Part shown: positions 34,332-43,683 of the stretch, one piece after another
Numbering within the stretch: position 1 is the first letter of the stretch
How the letters are laid out: every line of letters begins with the position of its first letter
Source: an uncultured Flavobacteriales bacterium
GTDB taxonomy: Bacteria > Bacteroidota > Bacteroidia > Flavobacteriales_D > Parvicellaceae
Reading direction: 5' to 3'
NCBI GenBank assembly: GCA_938075455.1
Contig: CALJHN010000003.1
Location: 98,056 to 162,055 of the forward strand
Length of the DNA: 64,000 nucleotides
Notes under the pieces: generated by a model
The model's input: only the letters and a program-made list of their open reading frames with translations
Told to the model about the DNA's origin: nothing
The model's database searches: none
Position numbers and translations under genes: made by a program

Positions 34332-36626
34332 TTATGGTACTAAAAGCTGCCTAACAGTCTTATATGAATTAATATTTGTTGAAAGAGTGTATATTCCAGA
34401 CCTTAATATAAGATCGCTGAGATCAAGTTCAAGAGGCGTATAATTTGGTCCATAAAAGCCGGAATTTAAAAGCATTGACTTACTATAAATTAACTGTCCT
34501 AAAGGATTAAATATTTCAAAATAAGTTTCTTGGTCTTCTAGTAATTCGAAAATTAAAGTCAATTGACCACTAGAATTTATTGGGTTTGGTCCAAAAATAA
34601 GATCTTGTGAACTACCAGTAAAATCTTCAAGAGGACTGATTACTCTCAATTGTCCAAAATATGGGATTTTGTTGTAAGCGTTTATAACAATGCTCAAAGT
34701 GTCAATAGTTTTAATGGAATCAAAATTAAAATCAACTTGTCCATTTAACACATTACTTTTTCCAATTAAAGAATCTCCATTCCAAAGTGTGACAGAAGCA
34801 TTTTCTATGTTACAAATTACAGTAGTTGATGTCAAGCCAATTTCTTCAGTTTCGCTATGTTCAACAATAATTTCACTTGGAATATCTGACCTAAATAAGG
34901 TTGATGGGTCACCAAATAAAACCCATGTTTCAATAACTTCTTTTCCTGAGTTGGGATAATCGTCCAACATTTTCATTTGCCCACTGTAAAAAAGAGCTCC
35001 AATTGATTGCATTTGATTATTTGGATAAGATTCTACTATAATATCTACAATTTCGTCCTGAGTAGACATAGGAGGTGCCCAAGACATCAAAATGGAGGAT
35101 CCAGCAGCTGCTATTGCTCCAGTTGGTGAACCTAGATTACTTGCTCTTTGCCATGCTTCAGAAATACAGGTTTCTGATGTAAAGGTTCCATTGTTACAGG
35201 CCACTGAAACAACAAATGGGTATTTACCTTTGTTAGTAGCAGAGTCAATATGAGAACTTGAGAAATTTCCTGAAGAACATATATTTACATCTCCATGTCC
35301 AGTATAGTTAAATAATGAAATACCGCTATTTAATGCGTTGGAAATTGTAGTAGAATTTGGATTTCCATTTGCATCTTCACCTCCCTGACTACCATCATAA
35401 AATTCATAAACATTTTGGTAACCATAATTTAAAAGATCAGTTCTAATATTTCTTAAATGTTGCCAATCTGCCTCCCCATCGTCACCGTATCCGTATCCTT
35501 CGTTAGAGCCAAGCCCTATAGCATTTAAATAATAGTTTGTAGTATCAGGTTTGGTCTCATACTCTAAATTTCTAAGAATAATATTGTTTAATTCTGTTTG
35601 ATTGGTGGGACTTAGTCTTCCAACATATATATCTGGATACCAGTCGTTTGAGTTGGAAATCAAACCGTACTTTGCATCAGACCATTTTGTTTCTGAGTCC
35701 CATCCACCCGTAGGTCCAGCATCATAGCAAGCTACTTTGTCATGGTCTCCAACAATTAATAAATATAAAAAATCTGGGTTTTGTTGATAGTAAGTTCTTA
35801 CATAGTTATAAATACTGCTTTGGTCATTACCTACATCTGCTATATCAACAAGAATCACTTCTCTGCCAGATTGTTTTTTCCACTCAATAAACGGAACTAA
35901 TTCGTTAAAATATTCAGAAGGAGAAATAATTAACATACTTCCTTCTTGCCCAATAGAGTTATATCTATTAGGAGTGTAATTAATATAACGTTTTTGATAA
36001 GAACTTTTTAGCTCATTTAAAATATTTTCATCATTAGATCTAAGAAATTCATTATTTCCTTTTTCAGAAACATTAAATTCAATTTTAACAACTATTTTGC
36101 TGTAAACCTTAAGTGTTTTCTGAACTGGATTGTATTGAAATGGAATAAAGTTCAAAGTTTGCCCCCTTATATCTCTCTGAATGTAGGGTTGACTGAGAGA
36201 AAATATACTAGATGGATAATCTTGGTCGAGTTCATACAGTGAACCTTTATTAAATGGAATTAAACTAGGGTCTATATTTCTATATAAATTCCCTTTTGAA
36301 GGAATTATATTGATACTTTCAATTACAGAATACTTAGAATCTATAATTGTAAAATTGCTAAATCCAGTTTCAGGAAGTTGAATGTTGGAGGTAAATTTTA
36401 ATAATTCTGGTTCTCCTAGATTTAGAGTAGGTCTTCCACCTTCAACCATTAGTTTTTTATGCTGAATTGAATTTATTAATTCAGAACCTAAAATAGAGTA
36501 TTTAATAAGCTGATACTCTACAATAACTGAGTTTTTATCTTGGCTTACTAATTTAATACTGTAGGAGTCATTAGCAAAATAATTTATGCTAAACAATAAA
36601 AAGATTTGAATTAAAATAAATTTCAT
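34332..36626 (-). CDS. C25-family (gingipain-like) peptidase with T9SS sorting domain
   Basis: The 764-residue protein has a signal peptide (ILIQIFLLFSINYFA), a propeptide region (about 20-220), and a C25 peptidase domain (about 225-600). The catalytic pair is visible as His444 in NYTGHGDVN and Cys477 in VVSVACNNG. The C-terminal 85 residues, from LIFGPNPINSSGQLTLIF to VRQLLVP, form a type IX sorting domain. C25 members include gingipains and PorU, the sortase of T9SS itself. PorU is normally longer and has no sorting domain, so this is more likely a cargo peptidase. Confidence 0.88.
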   Translation of the reverse strand: MKFILIQIFLLFSINYFANDSYSIKLVSQDKNSVIVEYQLIKYSILGSELINSIQHKKLMVEGGRPTLNLGEPELLKFTSNIQLPETGFSNFTIIDSKYSVIESINIIPSKGNLYRNIDPSLIPFNKGSLYELDQDYPSSIFSLSQPYIQRDIRGQTLNFIPFQYNPVQKTLKVYSKIVVKIEFNVSEKGNNEFLRSNDENILNELKSSYQKRYINYTPNRYNSIGQEGSMLIISPSEYFNELVPFIEWKKQSGREVILVDIADVGNDQSSIYNYVRTYYQQNPDFLYLLIVGDHDKVACYDAGPTGGWDSETKWSDAKYGLISNSNDWYPDIYVGRLSPTNQTELNNIILRNLEYETKPDTTNYYLNAIGLGSNEGYGYGDDGEADWQHLRNIRTDLLNYGYQNVYEFYDGSQGGEDANGNPNSTTISNALNSGISLFNYTGHGDVNICSSGNFSSSHIDSATNKGKYPFVVSVACNNGTFTSETCISEAWQRASNLGSPTGAIAAAGSSILMSWAPPMSTQDEIVDIIVESYPNNQMQSIGALFYSGQMKMLDDYPNSGKEVIETWVLFGDPSTLFRSDIPSEIIVEHSETEEIGLTSTTVICNIENASVTLWNGDSLIGKSNVLNGQVDFNFDSIKTIDTLSIVINAYNKIPYFGQLRVISPLEDFTGSSQDLIFGPNPINSSGQLTLIFELLEDQETYFEIFNPLGQLIYSKSMLLNSGFYGPNYTPLELDLSDLILRSGIYTLSTNINSYKTVRQLLVP

Positions 36627-36734
36627 TTCTTAAATGTATCAATAAAATGAGTTTTTTAAAATTTGTGAAGATTTTTATTTGAACAATGCAATGTTTTTTT
36701 TACAATGAAATCTTAAGTATTATATTCGCAGTCA

Positions 36735-38327
36735 ATGAATCATGAAAAGGAAATAAATAAAAGAAGAACTTTCGGAATCATATCTCACCCAGATGCTGGA
36801 AAGACTACTCTAACCGAGAAACTTCTTCTTTTTGGTGGAGCTATACAAAGTGCTGGAGCAGTCAAAAATAACAAAATAAAAAAATCTGCTACTTCTGATT
36901 TTATGGAAATTGAAAAGCAAAGGGGAATAAGTGTTGCTACCTCAGTAATGGCTTTTAACTATAGAGACAAGCAAATAAATATTTTAGATACTCCTGGACA
37001 TAAAGATTTTGCAGAAGATACCTACAGAACTCTAACTGCTGTAGATAGTGTAATTATGGTGATAGATTGTGCTAACGGTGTAGAAGCACAAACAGAGAAA
37101 TTAATGGAGGTTTGCAGGATGAGAGATACACCAGTAATTGTTTTTATTAATAAAATGGATCGCGAAGGAAAAGATGCATTTGATTTGTTGGACGAAATTG
37201 AATCTAAGCTAGGCATAAAGGTAAAACCCATGAGTTGGCCAATTGGAATAGGAGCAACTTTCAAAGGAGTTTACAACATGCATAAAAAAGAACTGAATTT
37301 ATTTAGTGCTAATAAAACTAGTATAGAAAAGGAAGTTTATAAACTAAATGGAATTGAAGATCCATCCCTTTCAGATTTTATTGGTGAAGAAGCAACTGAA
37401 GTTTTAAAAGAAGAAGTTGTACTAATAGACGGTGTGTATGGTGATTTTAATCAAGATAAATATTTGGAAGGAAAAGTTGCACCTGTTTTTTTTGGATCTG
37501 CATTAAATAATTTTGGAGTTCAAGAACTTTTAGATTCTTTTATAGAAATATCCCCTACTCCATTGGGTAGAAGTACTGAGTCTAGATCTGTTGAACCATA
37601 TGAAGAAAAATTTAGCGGATTTGTATTTAAAATTCATGCAAATATAGATCCCAAACATAGAGACAGAATTGCTTTTTTGAGAATAGTTTCTGGTAAATTT
37701 GAAAGAAACAAATTTTACTTGCATACTAGACATCAAAAAAAAATAAAATTTCCCAATCCTACTAGTTTTATGGCTTCTTCAAAATCTGTTGTAGATCAAG
37801 CATATCCTGGAGATGTAATAGGATTATACGATTCTGGAACATTTAAAATTGGAGATTCTCTATCCGAAGGTGAAATATTAAATTTTAAAGGGATTCCTAG
37901 TTTCTCACCAGAAATTTTTAAGGAAATTCAAAATGATAATCCAATGAAAAGCAAACAGTTGGACAAAGGCCTTACACAATTAACAGATGAAGGAGTAGCC
38001 CAATTATTTGTTATGCAACCTGGAAATAGAAAAATTATTGGTACGGTAGGCGAACTTCAATTTGAAGTGATTCAATATAGACTAAAACAAGAATATGGAG
38101 CTAGTTGTAGTTTTGTGTCAAGAAACTTTTTTAAAGCTTGTTGGATCACTAGTTCAAAGAAAGATACTATTCAAGATTTTATAAAAAGAAAATCTACCAA
38201 TGTTGCTTATGACAAAGATGATAACCCAGTATTTCTAGCGCCAAGCTCTTTTTTATTATCTCAAGCAGAAGGAGATTATCCAGAAATAACATTCCACAAA
38301 ACATCTGAGTTTAAACTAGATGAATAA
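36735..38327 (+). CDS. prfC: peptide chain release factor 3
   Basis: The 530-residue translational GTPase has the P-loop [10 protein letters not shown], the switch DTPGHKDF, and the NKMD specificity motif. The RF3-specific opening ([20 protein letters not shown]) and a C-terminal domain near [19 protein letters not shown] separate it from elongation factor G. RF3 recycles RF1 and RF2 from the ribosome after termination. The NUDIX gene overlaps its end by 8 bp. Confidence 0.95.
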   Translation: MNHEKEINKRRTFGIISHPDAGKTTLTEKLLLFGGAIQSAGAVKNNKIKKSATSDFMEIEKQRGISVATSVMAFNYRDKQINILDTPGHKDFAEDTYRTLTAVDSVIMVIDCANGVEAQTEKLMEVCRMRDTPVIVFINKMDREGKDAFDLLDEIESKLGIKVKPMSWPIGIGATFKGVYNMHKKELNLFSANKTSIEKEVYKLNGIEDPSLSDFIGEEATEVLKEEVVLIDGVYGDFNQDKYLEGKVAPVFFGSALNNFGVQELLDSFIEISPTPLGRSTESRSVEPYEEKFSGFVFKIHANIDPKHRDRIAFLRIVSGKFERNKFYLHTRHQKKIKFPNPTSFMASSKSVVDQAYPGDVIGLYDSGTFKIGDSLSEGEILNFKGIPSFSPEIFKEIQNDNPMKSKQLDKGLTQLTDEGVAQLFVMQPGNRKIIGTVGELQFEVIQYRLKQEYGASCSFVSRNFFKACWITSSKKDTIQDFIKRKSTNVAYDKDDNPVFLAPSSFLLSQAEGDYPEITFHKTSEFKLDE

Positions 38328-38754
38328 AAAGATTAAATCTTTTAATTTAAGAGTTTATGCATTAATTATCGAACGTGATTCTATTCTTGTAAGTAGAGAA
38401 CTTATTATGGGAAAATATCTCTATAAGTTTCCTGGAGGAGGCCTCGAATATGGGGAAGGACTAATTGAAGGTCTTCAAAGGGAAAGTATGGAAGAAATGA
38501 ATCAAAATCTTAAAAATATTGAGCACTTTTACACAACTGATTTCTTTCAACAAAGTCAATTTGATTCTAAAGATCAGTTAATTGCAATATATTATAAAGC
38601 AAAATTAACTTCGAAAATCAATAATAAATTAAAAGCCCCCATAAAAGACTTTCCAGTATTTGTTTGGAAAAAAATAACAGATTTTTCTGAGAATGACTTG
38701 CATTTCCCAACTGATAAGTTTGTATTTAATCTTTTAAAAAAATCACAATATTGA
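38320..38754 (+). CDS. NUDIX-family hydrolase
   Basis: The 144-residue protein has a NUDIX box near residue 40 ([20 protein letters not shown]) with the catalytic REs and EE in place, but Asn where the final Gly of the consensus usually lies. The family hydrolyses nucleoside diphosphates linked to another group. The substrate cannot be told. It overlaps prfC by 8 bp at its start and the convergent DUF2461 gene by 12 bp at its end. Confidence 0.88.
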   Translation: MNKKIKSFNLRVYALIIERDSILVSRELIMGKYLYKFPGGGLEYGEGLIEGLQRESMEEMNQNLKNIEHFYTTDFFQQSQFDSKDQLIAIYYKAKLTSKINNKLKAPIKDFPVFVWKKITDFSENDLHFPTDKFVFNLLKKSQY

Positions 38755-39411
38755 CTGACCGTTTAAATCAGTTGTTAAGACATCACTAAAATAATCGTGA
38801 AATGGTAAAAGTAATTTAAAATACTCTTTAATAGTATCACTAAAATTATCTTCTAAAACCATTTCGTCTTGGAAGTTTTTTACAAAAATAAATTGCTTAT
38901 ATCTCAATAGGTCAATATTTGGATGATTTTTATCAAATCCTTTTGGACAGACCTTTAGTGAATTTCCATGAATAGCTCCCCATTTATTGGTGATTTTTTT
39001 ATTTTCAATGACTTCTCTAAAATAATCTCCATCAGATTCAATTTCTTTTCTTATTCTAAATAAATCATCTTTATTTGGGTTCCAAAAACCACTTGCTATA
39101 AAAGTGTTTCCTGGCTGTATATGGACATAAAATCCGCCTCTGTACTTGGGTTTAGTCCTATGAAAAGCTATTGCAAAATGGGTTTTGTACGGAGTTTTAT
39201 CTTTAGAAAATCGAACATCTTTATAAATTCTAAAAACTTTAAAGGATTCCCAATTAAAATGGTCTTTATTGATATCAAAAAAATTACTGAAATATTCTTT
39301 AACATTAGAATTATGGATATCAAAAAAAGACTTATTGTCTTTGAACCATGGCCTATTGTTGTTTTTTTTTAATTTTTTTAAAAATTCAAATATTTCTGGT
39401 TGTAAATTCAT
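38743..39411 (-). CDS. DUF2461-family protein
   Basis: The 222-residue protein matches DUF2461: an opening with FLKKLKKNNNRPWFKDNK, then FRIYKDVRFSKDKTPYKTHF and GGFYVHIQPGNTFIASGFW. These are the conserved blocks of the family, whose function is unknown. It sits 4 bp downstream of the VOC gene on the same strand and likely shares its transcript. Confidence 0.9.
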   Translation of the reverse strand: MNLQPEIFEFLKKLKKNNNRPWFKDNKSFFDIHNSNVKEYFSNFFDINKDHFNWESFKVFRIYKDVRFSKDKTPYKTHFAIAFHRTKPKYRGGFYVHIQPGNTFIASGFWNPNKDDLFRIRKEIESDGDYFREVIENKKITNKWGAIHGNSLKVCPKGFDKNHPNIDLLRYKQFIFVKNFQDEMVLEDNFSDTIKEYFKLLLPFHDYFSDVLTTDLNGQSIL

Positions 39412-39415
39412 GCTG

Positions 39416-39844
39416 TTATTTTTTAAATAAATTATTTAAGTTTTTAAATGCTTTAATTTCTAGGGCATTATTTGAAGGGTCTAAGAAAAACATAGTGGCT
39501 TGTTCACCTGGAAGATTTATAAACCTAATGTAAGGTTCTATAATAAAATTTATTTTCTTAGATTTCAATTTTTCTTTAAAATCTACCCATTGTTTCATGG
39601 ATAAAACTACACCAAAATGTGGTACTGGAACGCCATGACCATCTACATAATTATTTTTTGAAATTGTTTTTTGGTTGGTTTCGTGAATAACTAACTGATG
39701 ACCAAAAAAATTAAAATCCACCCACTTTTCTGCTGATCTACCCTCAAGAAAACCCAAAGTTGAAGAATAAAATTCTTTTGCTATTTGCAAGTCATGAACT
39801 GGAATGGCTAAATGAAAAGGATATTGTTCAACAGAACTATTCAC
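39416..39844 (-). CDS. VOC-family (glyoxalase/dioxygenase-like) protein
   Basis: The 142-residue protein has the opening PFHLAIPVHDLQIAKEFYS and ends with MFFLDPSNNALEIKAF, both typical of a single vicinal-oxygen-chelate fold with metal-ligand His and Glu. Such proteins include glyoxalase I, dioxygenases and resistance proteins; the substrate is unknown. The likely partner is the DUF2461 gene 4 bp downstream. Confidence 0.88.
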   Translation of the reverse strand: MNSSVEQYPFHLAIPVHDLQIAKEFYSSTLGFLEGRSAEKWVDFNFFGHQLVIHETNQKTISKNNYVDGHGVPVPHFGVVLSMKQWVDFKEKLKSKKINFIIEPYIRFINLPGEQATMFFLDPSNNALEIKAFKNLNNLFKK

Positions 39845-39895
39845 GCAATTTTAAAAAATTTAACAATATTTTACAACAATAACTTTTGTCTTAAG

Positions 39896-39903
39896 TATAT
39901 TTG
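39896..39903 (+). promoter_or_regulatory. -7 promoter element of the peroxiredoxin operon
   Basis: TATATTTG fits TAnnTTTG and lies 28 bp before the peroxiredoxin ATG. A clean -33 TTG was not seen at the usual distance. Confidence 0.5.
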
Positions 39904-39931
39904 TAAAAATATTTAAAGTTAAAAAAAAATT

Positions 39932-40573
39932 ATGTCAAATTTTGTAGGAAAAAAATTCCCAAGTATTGAAGTTGATGCCATGAATGAAATGGGGGATACA
40001 TTTAAAGTTAACGTTTTAGAAGAAGCAGTTAAAAATAAGAAAAAGGTAGTTCTCTTTTGGTACCCAAAAGACTTTACTTATGTATGTCCTACAGAATTAC
40101 ATGCATTTCAAGAAGCGTTACCAGAATTTGATAAAAGAAACACTATTCTAATTGGTGCTTCATGTGATACACCGGAAGTTCACTTTGCATGGTTAAGCAC
40201 TCCAAAAGACAATGGTGGTATTGAAGGAGTAACTTATCCAATTTTAGCTGATGCCAATAGGAACTTAGCTAATATTTTAAAAGTATTAGATACAACCAAT
40301 GAAAGATACGACGAAGAATTAGATGCTGTTCAAACTGACGGAGATAGTACACCATATAGAGCAACATTTATTCTAGATGAAGATGGAATGGTATTTCACC
40401 AAGGAATGAATTTTTTCCCTGTAGGTAGAAACATAAATGAATTTTTAAGATTGATTGATGCTTATGCACATAACCAAAAATTTGGTGAAGTTTGTCCTGC
40501 TAACTGGGAAGAAGGTAAAGATGCAATGAAAGAAAACAGAGATGGTGTAGCAGATTACCTTGCAAAACATTAA
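39932..40573 (+). CDS. 2-Cys peroxiredoxin (AhpC/Prx type)
   Basis: The 213-residue protein has the peroxidatic Cys52 in FTYVCPTE and the resolving Cys188 in GEVCPANW, as in typical 2-Cys peroxiredoxins. These reduce H2O2 and alkyl hydroperoxides and are reduced by thioredoxin. The next gene overlaps by one base (TAATG) and encodes a thioredoxin, which supports that partnership. Confidence 0.94.
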   Translation: MSNFVGKKFPSIEVDAMNEMGDTFKVNVLEEAVKNKKKVVLFWYPKDFTYVCPTELHAFQEALPEFDKRNTILIGASCDTPEVHFAWLSTPKDNGGIEGVTYPILADANRNLANILKVLDTTNERYDEELDAVQTDGDSTPYRATFILDEDGMVFHQGMNFFPVGRNINEFLRLIDAYAHNQKFGEVCPANWEEGKDAMKENRDGVADYLAKH

Positions 40574-40887
40574 TGGTTAGCGAATTAAATACTGATACTC
40601 TTCAAGAAGAAATTCAGAACAACGAAAAAGTTATTGTTCAATATTCCGCTGGTTGGTGTGGAAACTGTAGAATAATGAAACCAAAGTTTAAGAAAATGTC
40701 TTCAGAAAATGAAAATATGCATTTTTTGATGGTAGATGCTGAGAAAAATCCTAATTCTAGAAAATTGGCAAACGTTTCTAACCTACCTACTTTTGCTTTT
40801 TTTAAAAACGGAAAATTAGTTAATGAATTACAAACGAATAAAGCAGATGTGCTTTTAAATTTTGTAGATGAGGCTGCCAATCATTAA
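40573..40887 (+). CDS. thioredoxin-family protein
   Basis: The 104-residue cytoplasmic protein has the redox site WCGNC (Cys29, Cys32), with Asn where Pro is usual in thioredoxin, and a cis-Pro in NLPTFAFF. The changed active site should alter its redox potential. Its coupling to the peroxiredoxin gene upstream suggests that it reduces that enzyme. It overlaps the DUF6952 gene by 20 bp. Confidence 0.92.
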   Translation: MVSELNTDTLQEEIQNNEKVIVQYSAGWCGNCRIMKPKFKKMSSENENMHFLMVDAEKNPNSRKLANVSNLPTFAFFKNGKLVNELQTNKADVLLNFVDEAANH

Positions 40888-41122
40888 ACATCTTGTTGAA
40901 TTTGTTGAACAAAACGATGCTGACTATATTGAAGAAACAATATCTGTACTTGAGCATTTATCAGAGAATTCGAATATTAAAGACGAAGAAATTGATGTTA
41001 TAGGTGAACTATTATCTAACCTTTATGGCTCTATTGAAGTTGTTAAAGACATTGAAGATGGAGAAAATAAAAAAAATGCTTTAAACAAATTCATGAAAAG
41101 AGTTCAAGGCTCTATTAAATAA
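40868..41122 (+). CDS. DUF6952-family protein
   Basis: The 84-residue, mostly helical and acidic protein begins MRLPIIKHLVEFVEQND and has VLEHL and IDVIGELLSNLYGSIEV segments. These fit DUF6952, a small Bacteroidota family found next to thioredoxin/peroxiredoxin genes. Its role is unknown. A strong terminator follows 19 bp after its stop. Confidence 0.8.
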   Translation: MRLPIIKHLVEFVEQNDADYIEETISVLEHLSENSNIKDEEIDVIGELLSNLYGSIEVVKDIEDGENKKNALNKFMKRVQGSIK

Positions 41123-41141
41123 TTCATTTTTTAATAATAAA

Positions 41142-41171
41142 AAAGCCTCTAAATTTAGAGGCTTTTTTTTT
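41142..41171. terminator. bidirectional rho-independent terminator
   Basis: A perfect dyad, AAAGCCTCTAAA (41142-41153) and TTTAGAGGCTTT (41154-41165), is followed by eight or more T on the + strand and preceded by A-rich sequence. It can end the peroxiredoxin operon rightward and tRNA-Ser(GCU) leftward. Confidence 0.93.
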
Positions 41172-41175
41172 GCAG

Positions 41176-41259
41176 CGGAGAGACAGGGATTCGAACCCTG
41201 GCAACGATTGCTCGTTGACAGCTTAGCAGGCTGTTGCATTACCACTCTGCCACCTCTCC
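41176..41259 (-). tRNA. tRNA-Ser (anticodon GCU)
   Basis: The complement gives an 84-nt class II tRNA with acceptor stem GGAGAGG / TCTCTCC (one G-U pair), discriminator G, T-loop GGTTCGAATCC, a long variable arm, and anticodon loop CTGCTAA. It reads AGC/AGU codons. No CCA is encoded. Confidence 0.95.
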
Positions 41260-41379
41260 TAATAAGTATGCAAAATTAACATAGTTTTTGAATTGAACAA
41301 TATTTAATTTATCAATTTCAAATAAATAATTTTTCAAATGAATTAGAATAAAAAAGAAAAAATAAAACTAAATTTAAAG

Positions 41380-42561
41380 ATGAAAAAAGTAGTAATAGTA
41401 GCAGCTAAAAGAACTCCTATGGGTAGTTTTGGAGGTTCTCTTTCTAGTATACCCGCAACAAAATTGGGTGCAGCAGCAATCAAAGGAGCTTTTGAATCTA
41501 TAAATTTAAATCCAAATCTAATTGAAGAAGTTTTTATGGGCAATGTTCTTCAGGCAAATCTTGGGCAGGCTCCAGCAAAACAAGCTGCAATATATGCAGG
41601 TGTAAATGAAAACACACCATGTACTACTGTAAATAAGGTGTGTGCATCTGGAATGAAGGCAGTTTCATTGGCGGTACAGTCTATAATGACAGGAGATGTA
41701 AATATTGTAGTAGCTGGAGGAATGGAAAATATGTCAATGGTTCCCCATTATTACAATGCAAGAAAATCAAAAAAACTTGGAGATGTCAATTTTATAGATG
41801 GATTGATCAAAGATGGTCTTACAGACGTTTATAATGAAGTTCATATGGGCAAGTGCGCCGATCAATGTGCTGAAAAATATAAGATTTCTAGAGAACAACA
41901 AGATGAATTTGCAATAGAATCTTATAACAAAGCTGCTCATGCCTCCAAAAATGGATTATTTGAAGAAGAAATTGTCCCTGTATCTGTTCCTCAACGAAAA
42001 GGAGATGCGTTAATAATTAAAGAAGATGAAGAATTTAAAAATGTAAAACTTGATAAAATACCTCAACTTAAAGCTGTTTTTTCCAAAGATGGGACAGTCA
42101 CTGCTGCAAATGCATCTACTTTAAATGACGGTGCATCTGCACTTATTATTATGAGTGAAGAAAAAGCAAATGAACTAAATATTAAACCAATTGCAAGAGT
42201 CGTTAGCTATGCAGATGCTTCTCAAGAAGCAAAGTGGTTTACTACTTCCCCCACAATTGCAATCAATAAAGCGCTTTCAAAGGCTAATATATTGGTAAAA
42301 GATGTGGATTATTGGGAATTAAACGAAGCATTTTCAGTGGTAGGAATTGTTAATACTCAGTTACTTGAAATAGATCCTAAAAAAGTTGATGTAAACGGAG
42401 GTGCTGTAGCTCTTGGTCATCCTCTAGGATCTAGTGGGAGTAGAATCTTAATAACACTTATAAATATATTGAAACAAAAGAAAAGTAAAATTGGGGCTGC
42501 AGGAATTTGTAACGGAGGCGGTGGTGCTTCAGCAATGATAATAGAAAATATAAATGAATAA
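41380..42561 (+). CDS. acetyl-CoA C-acetyltransferase (thiolase)
   Basis: The 393-residue thiolase has the nucleophile Cys in NKVCASGMKA, the GHPLGSSG histidine loop and the second Cys in GICNGGGGAS. Its length and motifs fit acetoacetyl-CoA thiolase (AtoB/PhaA type), which condenses or splits acetoacetyl-CoA. The HMG-CoA lyase 7 kb to the left could supply acetoacetate to the same pool, but the genes are not linked. It ends 1 bp before the convergent ilvE. Confidence 0.92.
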   Translation: MKKVVIVAAKRTPMGSFGGSLSSIPATKLGAAAIKGAFESINLNPNLIEEVFMGNVLQANLGQAPAKQAAIYAGVNENTPCTTVNKVCASGMKAVSLAVQSIMTGDVNIVVAGGMENMSMVPHYYNARKSKKLGDVNFIDGLIKDGLTDVYNEVHMGKCADQCAEKYKISREQQDEFAIESYNKAAHASKNGLFEEEIVPVSVPQRKGDALIIKEDEEFKNVKLDKIPQLKAVFSKDGTVTAANASTLNDGASALIIMSEEKANELNIKPIARVVSYADASQEAKWFTTSPTIAINKALSKANILVKDVDYWELNEAFSVVGIVNTQLLEIDPKKVDVNGGAVALGHPLGSSGSRILITLINILKQKKSKIGAAGICNGGGGASAMIIENINE

Positions 42562-42562
42562 T

Positions 42563-43630
42563 CTATACTTTAATTAACCAGTTAAATTTATCAGGATGCA
42601 TTCCAATTTTATATTCCGAAAGATATTTTAAGACCTTTGTATGAAAATGATAATCTTTGGATTCAGGAATTAAAAAGTTTTCTCCATATATAGAAATATT
42701 TGATATTGGAGCAATTGTAGCTGCAGTACCTGCTCCAAAAGCTTCTGTTAAACTTCCATCTTTAAGTGCATCAGAAACTTCTTTAACTTCAATTTTCCTT
42801 TCTTGAACTTCCATTTCCCAATCTTTAGCAATCTCGACTACACTTTTTCTAGTAATACCATTTAGTATTGTATCACCAGCAATTGGGGTAATAAGAACAT
42901 TGTCTATTACAAACAAGATATTCATAGTACCAGCTTCTTCAATATATTTATGTTCTTTAGCATCTGTCCAAATTAATTGTCTAAAGCCTTCTTTGGTAGC
43001 CAACATTGCTGGATATAAGGCAGCAGCGTAGTTTCCAGCAGCCTTTGAAAACCCAGTACCTCCTTGAACGGCTCTAGAGTAATTAGTTTCTACTTTAACA
43101 GAGACTGGTTCTTTATAATAAGAACCAACAGGACAGGTGAAAATCATAAATTTATAAGAATCTGATGGCTTTATTCCTATGTAAGGATCTGTTGCAAAAA
43201 TAAAAGGTCGTATGTATAGAGAATGGTCTAAATTTTGTGGAACCCATTCTTTGTCTATTGAAATTAGTTCTAATATGGAATTAACAAAAACCTCTTCATT
43301 AATTTCTGGAATACACATTCGTTTATTAGAACTATTGAATCTTCTTGCATTTTCGTAAGGTCTAAACAAAACTATATCTCCATTCACATCTCTATGGGCT
43401 TTCATTCCTTCAAAACAACTTTGTCCATAGTGAATTGCTGAGTTGGCAGGGGATATACTAATATCTCCATAAGGTATTATTTTAGGTTTAGACCAATTAC
43501 CATTTTCAAAATCCATGGTAAACATATGGTCTGAAAACAATTTTCCAAAAGGTAAATTGTCCCAGTTTACTTGTTCTAATCTGCTATTTTTTGTTAATTG
43601 GATATAAGTTTGAAAAATATCAACTTCCAT
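42563..43630 (-). CDS. ilvE: branched-chain amino acid aminotransferase
   Basis: The 355-residue fold-type IV PLP enzyme resembles the longer eukaryotic-type BCAT: HYGQSCFEGMKAHR near the start, the PLP lysine in FSKAAGNYAAAL, EEAGTMNILFV, and the TILNGITRKSV and FGAGTAATIAPI loops. It exchanges amino groups between leucine, isoleucine, valine and 2-oxoglutarate. It faces the thiolase gene and is divergent from recQ with 53 bp between them. Confidence 0.94.
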   Translation of the reverse strand: MEVDIFQTYIQLTKNSRLEQVNWDNLPFGKLFSDHMFTMDFENGNWSKPKIIPYGDISISPANSAIHYGQSCFEGMKAHRDVNGDIVLFRPYENARRFNSSNKRMCIPEINEEVFVNSILELISIDKEWVPQNLDHSLYIRPFIFATDPYIGIKPSDSYKFMIFTCPVGSYYKEPVSVKVETNYSRAVQGGTGFSKAAGNYAAALYPAMLATKEGFRQLIWTDAKEHKYIEEAGTMNILFVIDNVLITPIAGDTILNGITRKSVVEIAKDWEMEVQERKIEVKEVSDALKDGSLTEAFGAGTAATIAPISNISIYGENFLIPESKDYHFHTKVLKYLSEYKIGMHPDKFNWLIKV

Positions 43631-43683
43631 TGGCGTATAACGAAATTATTATTTTGCAAAACTACTAAAATAAAAATTAACTT

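Noticed and set aside
34332..36626. PorU, the T9SS sortase, as identity for the C25 peptidase
   Set aside because: PorU is normally longer and lacks a type A sorting domain, which this protein has.
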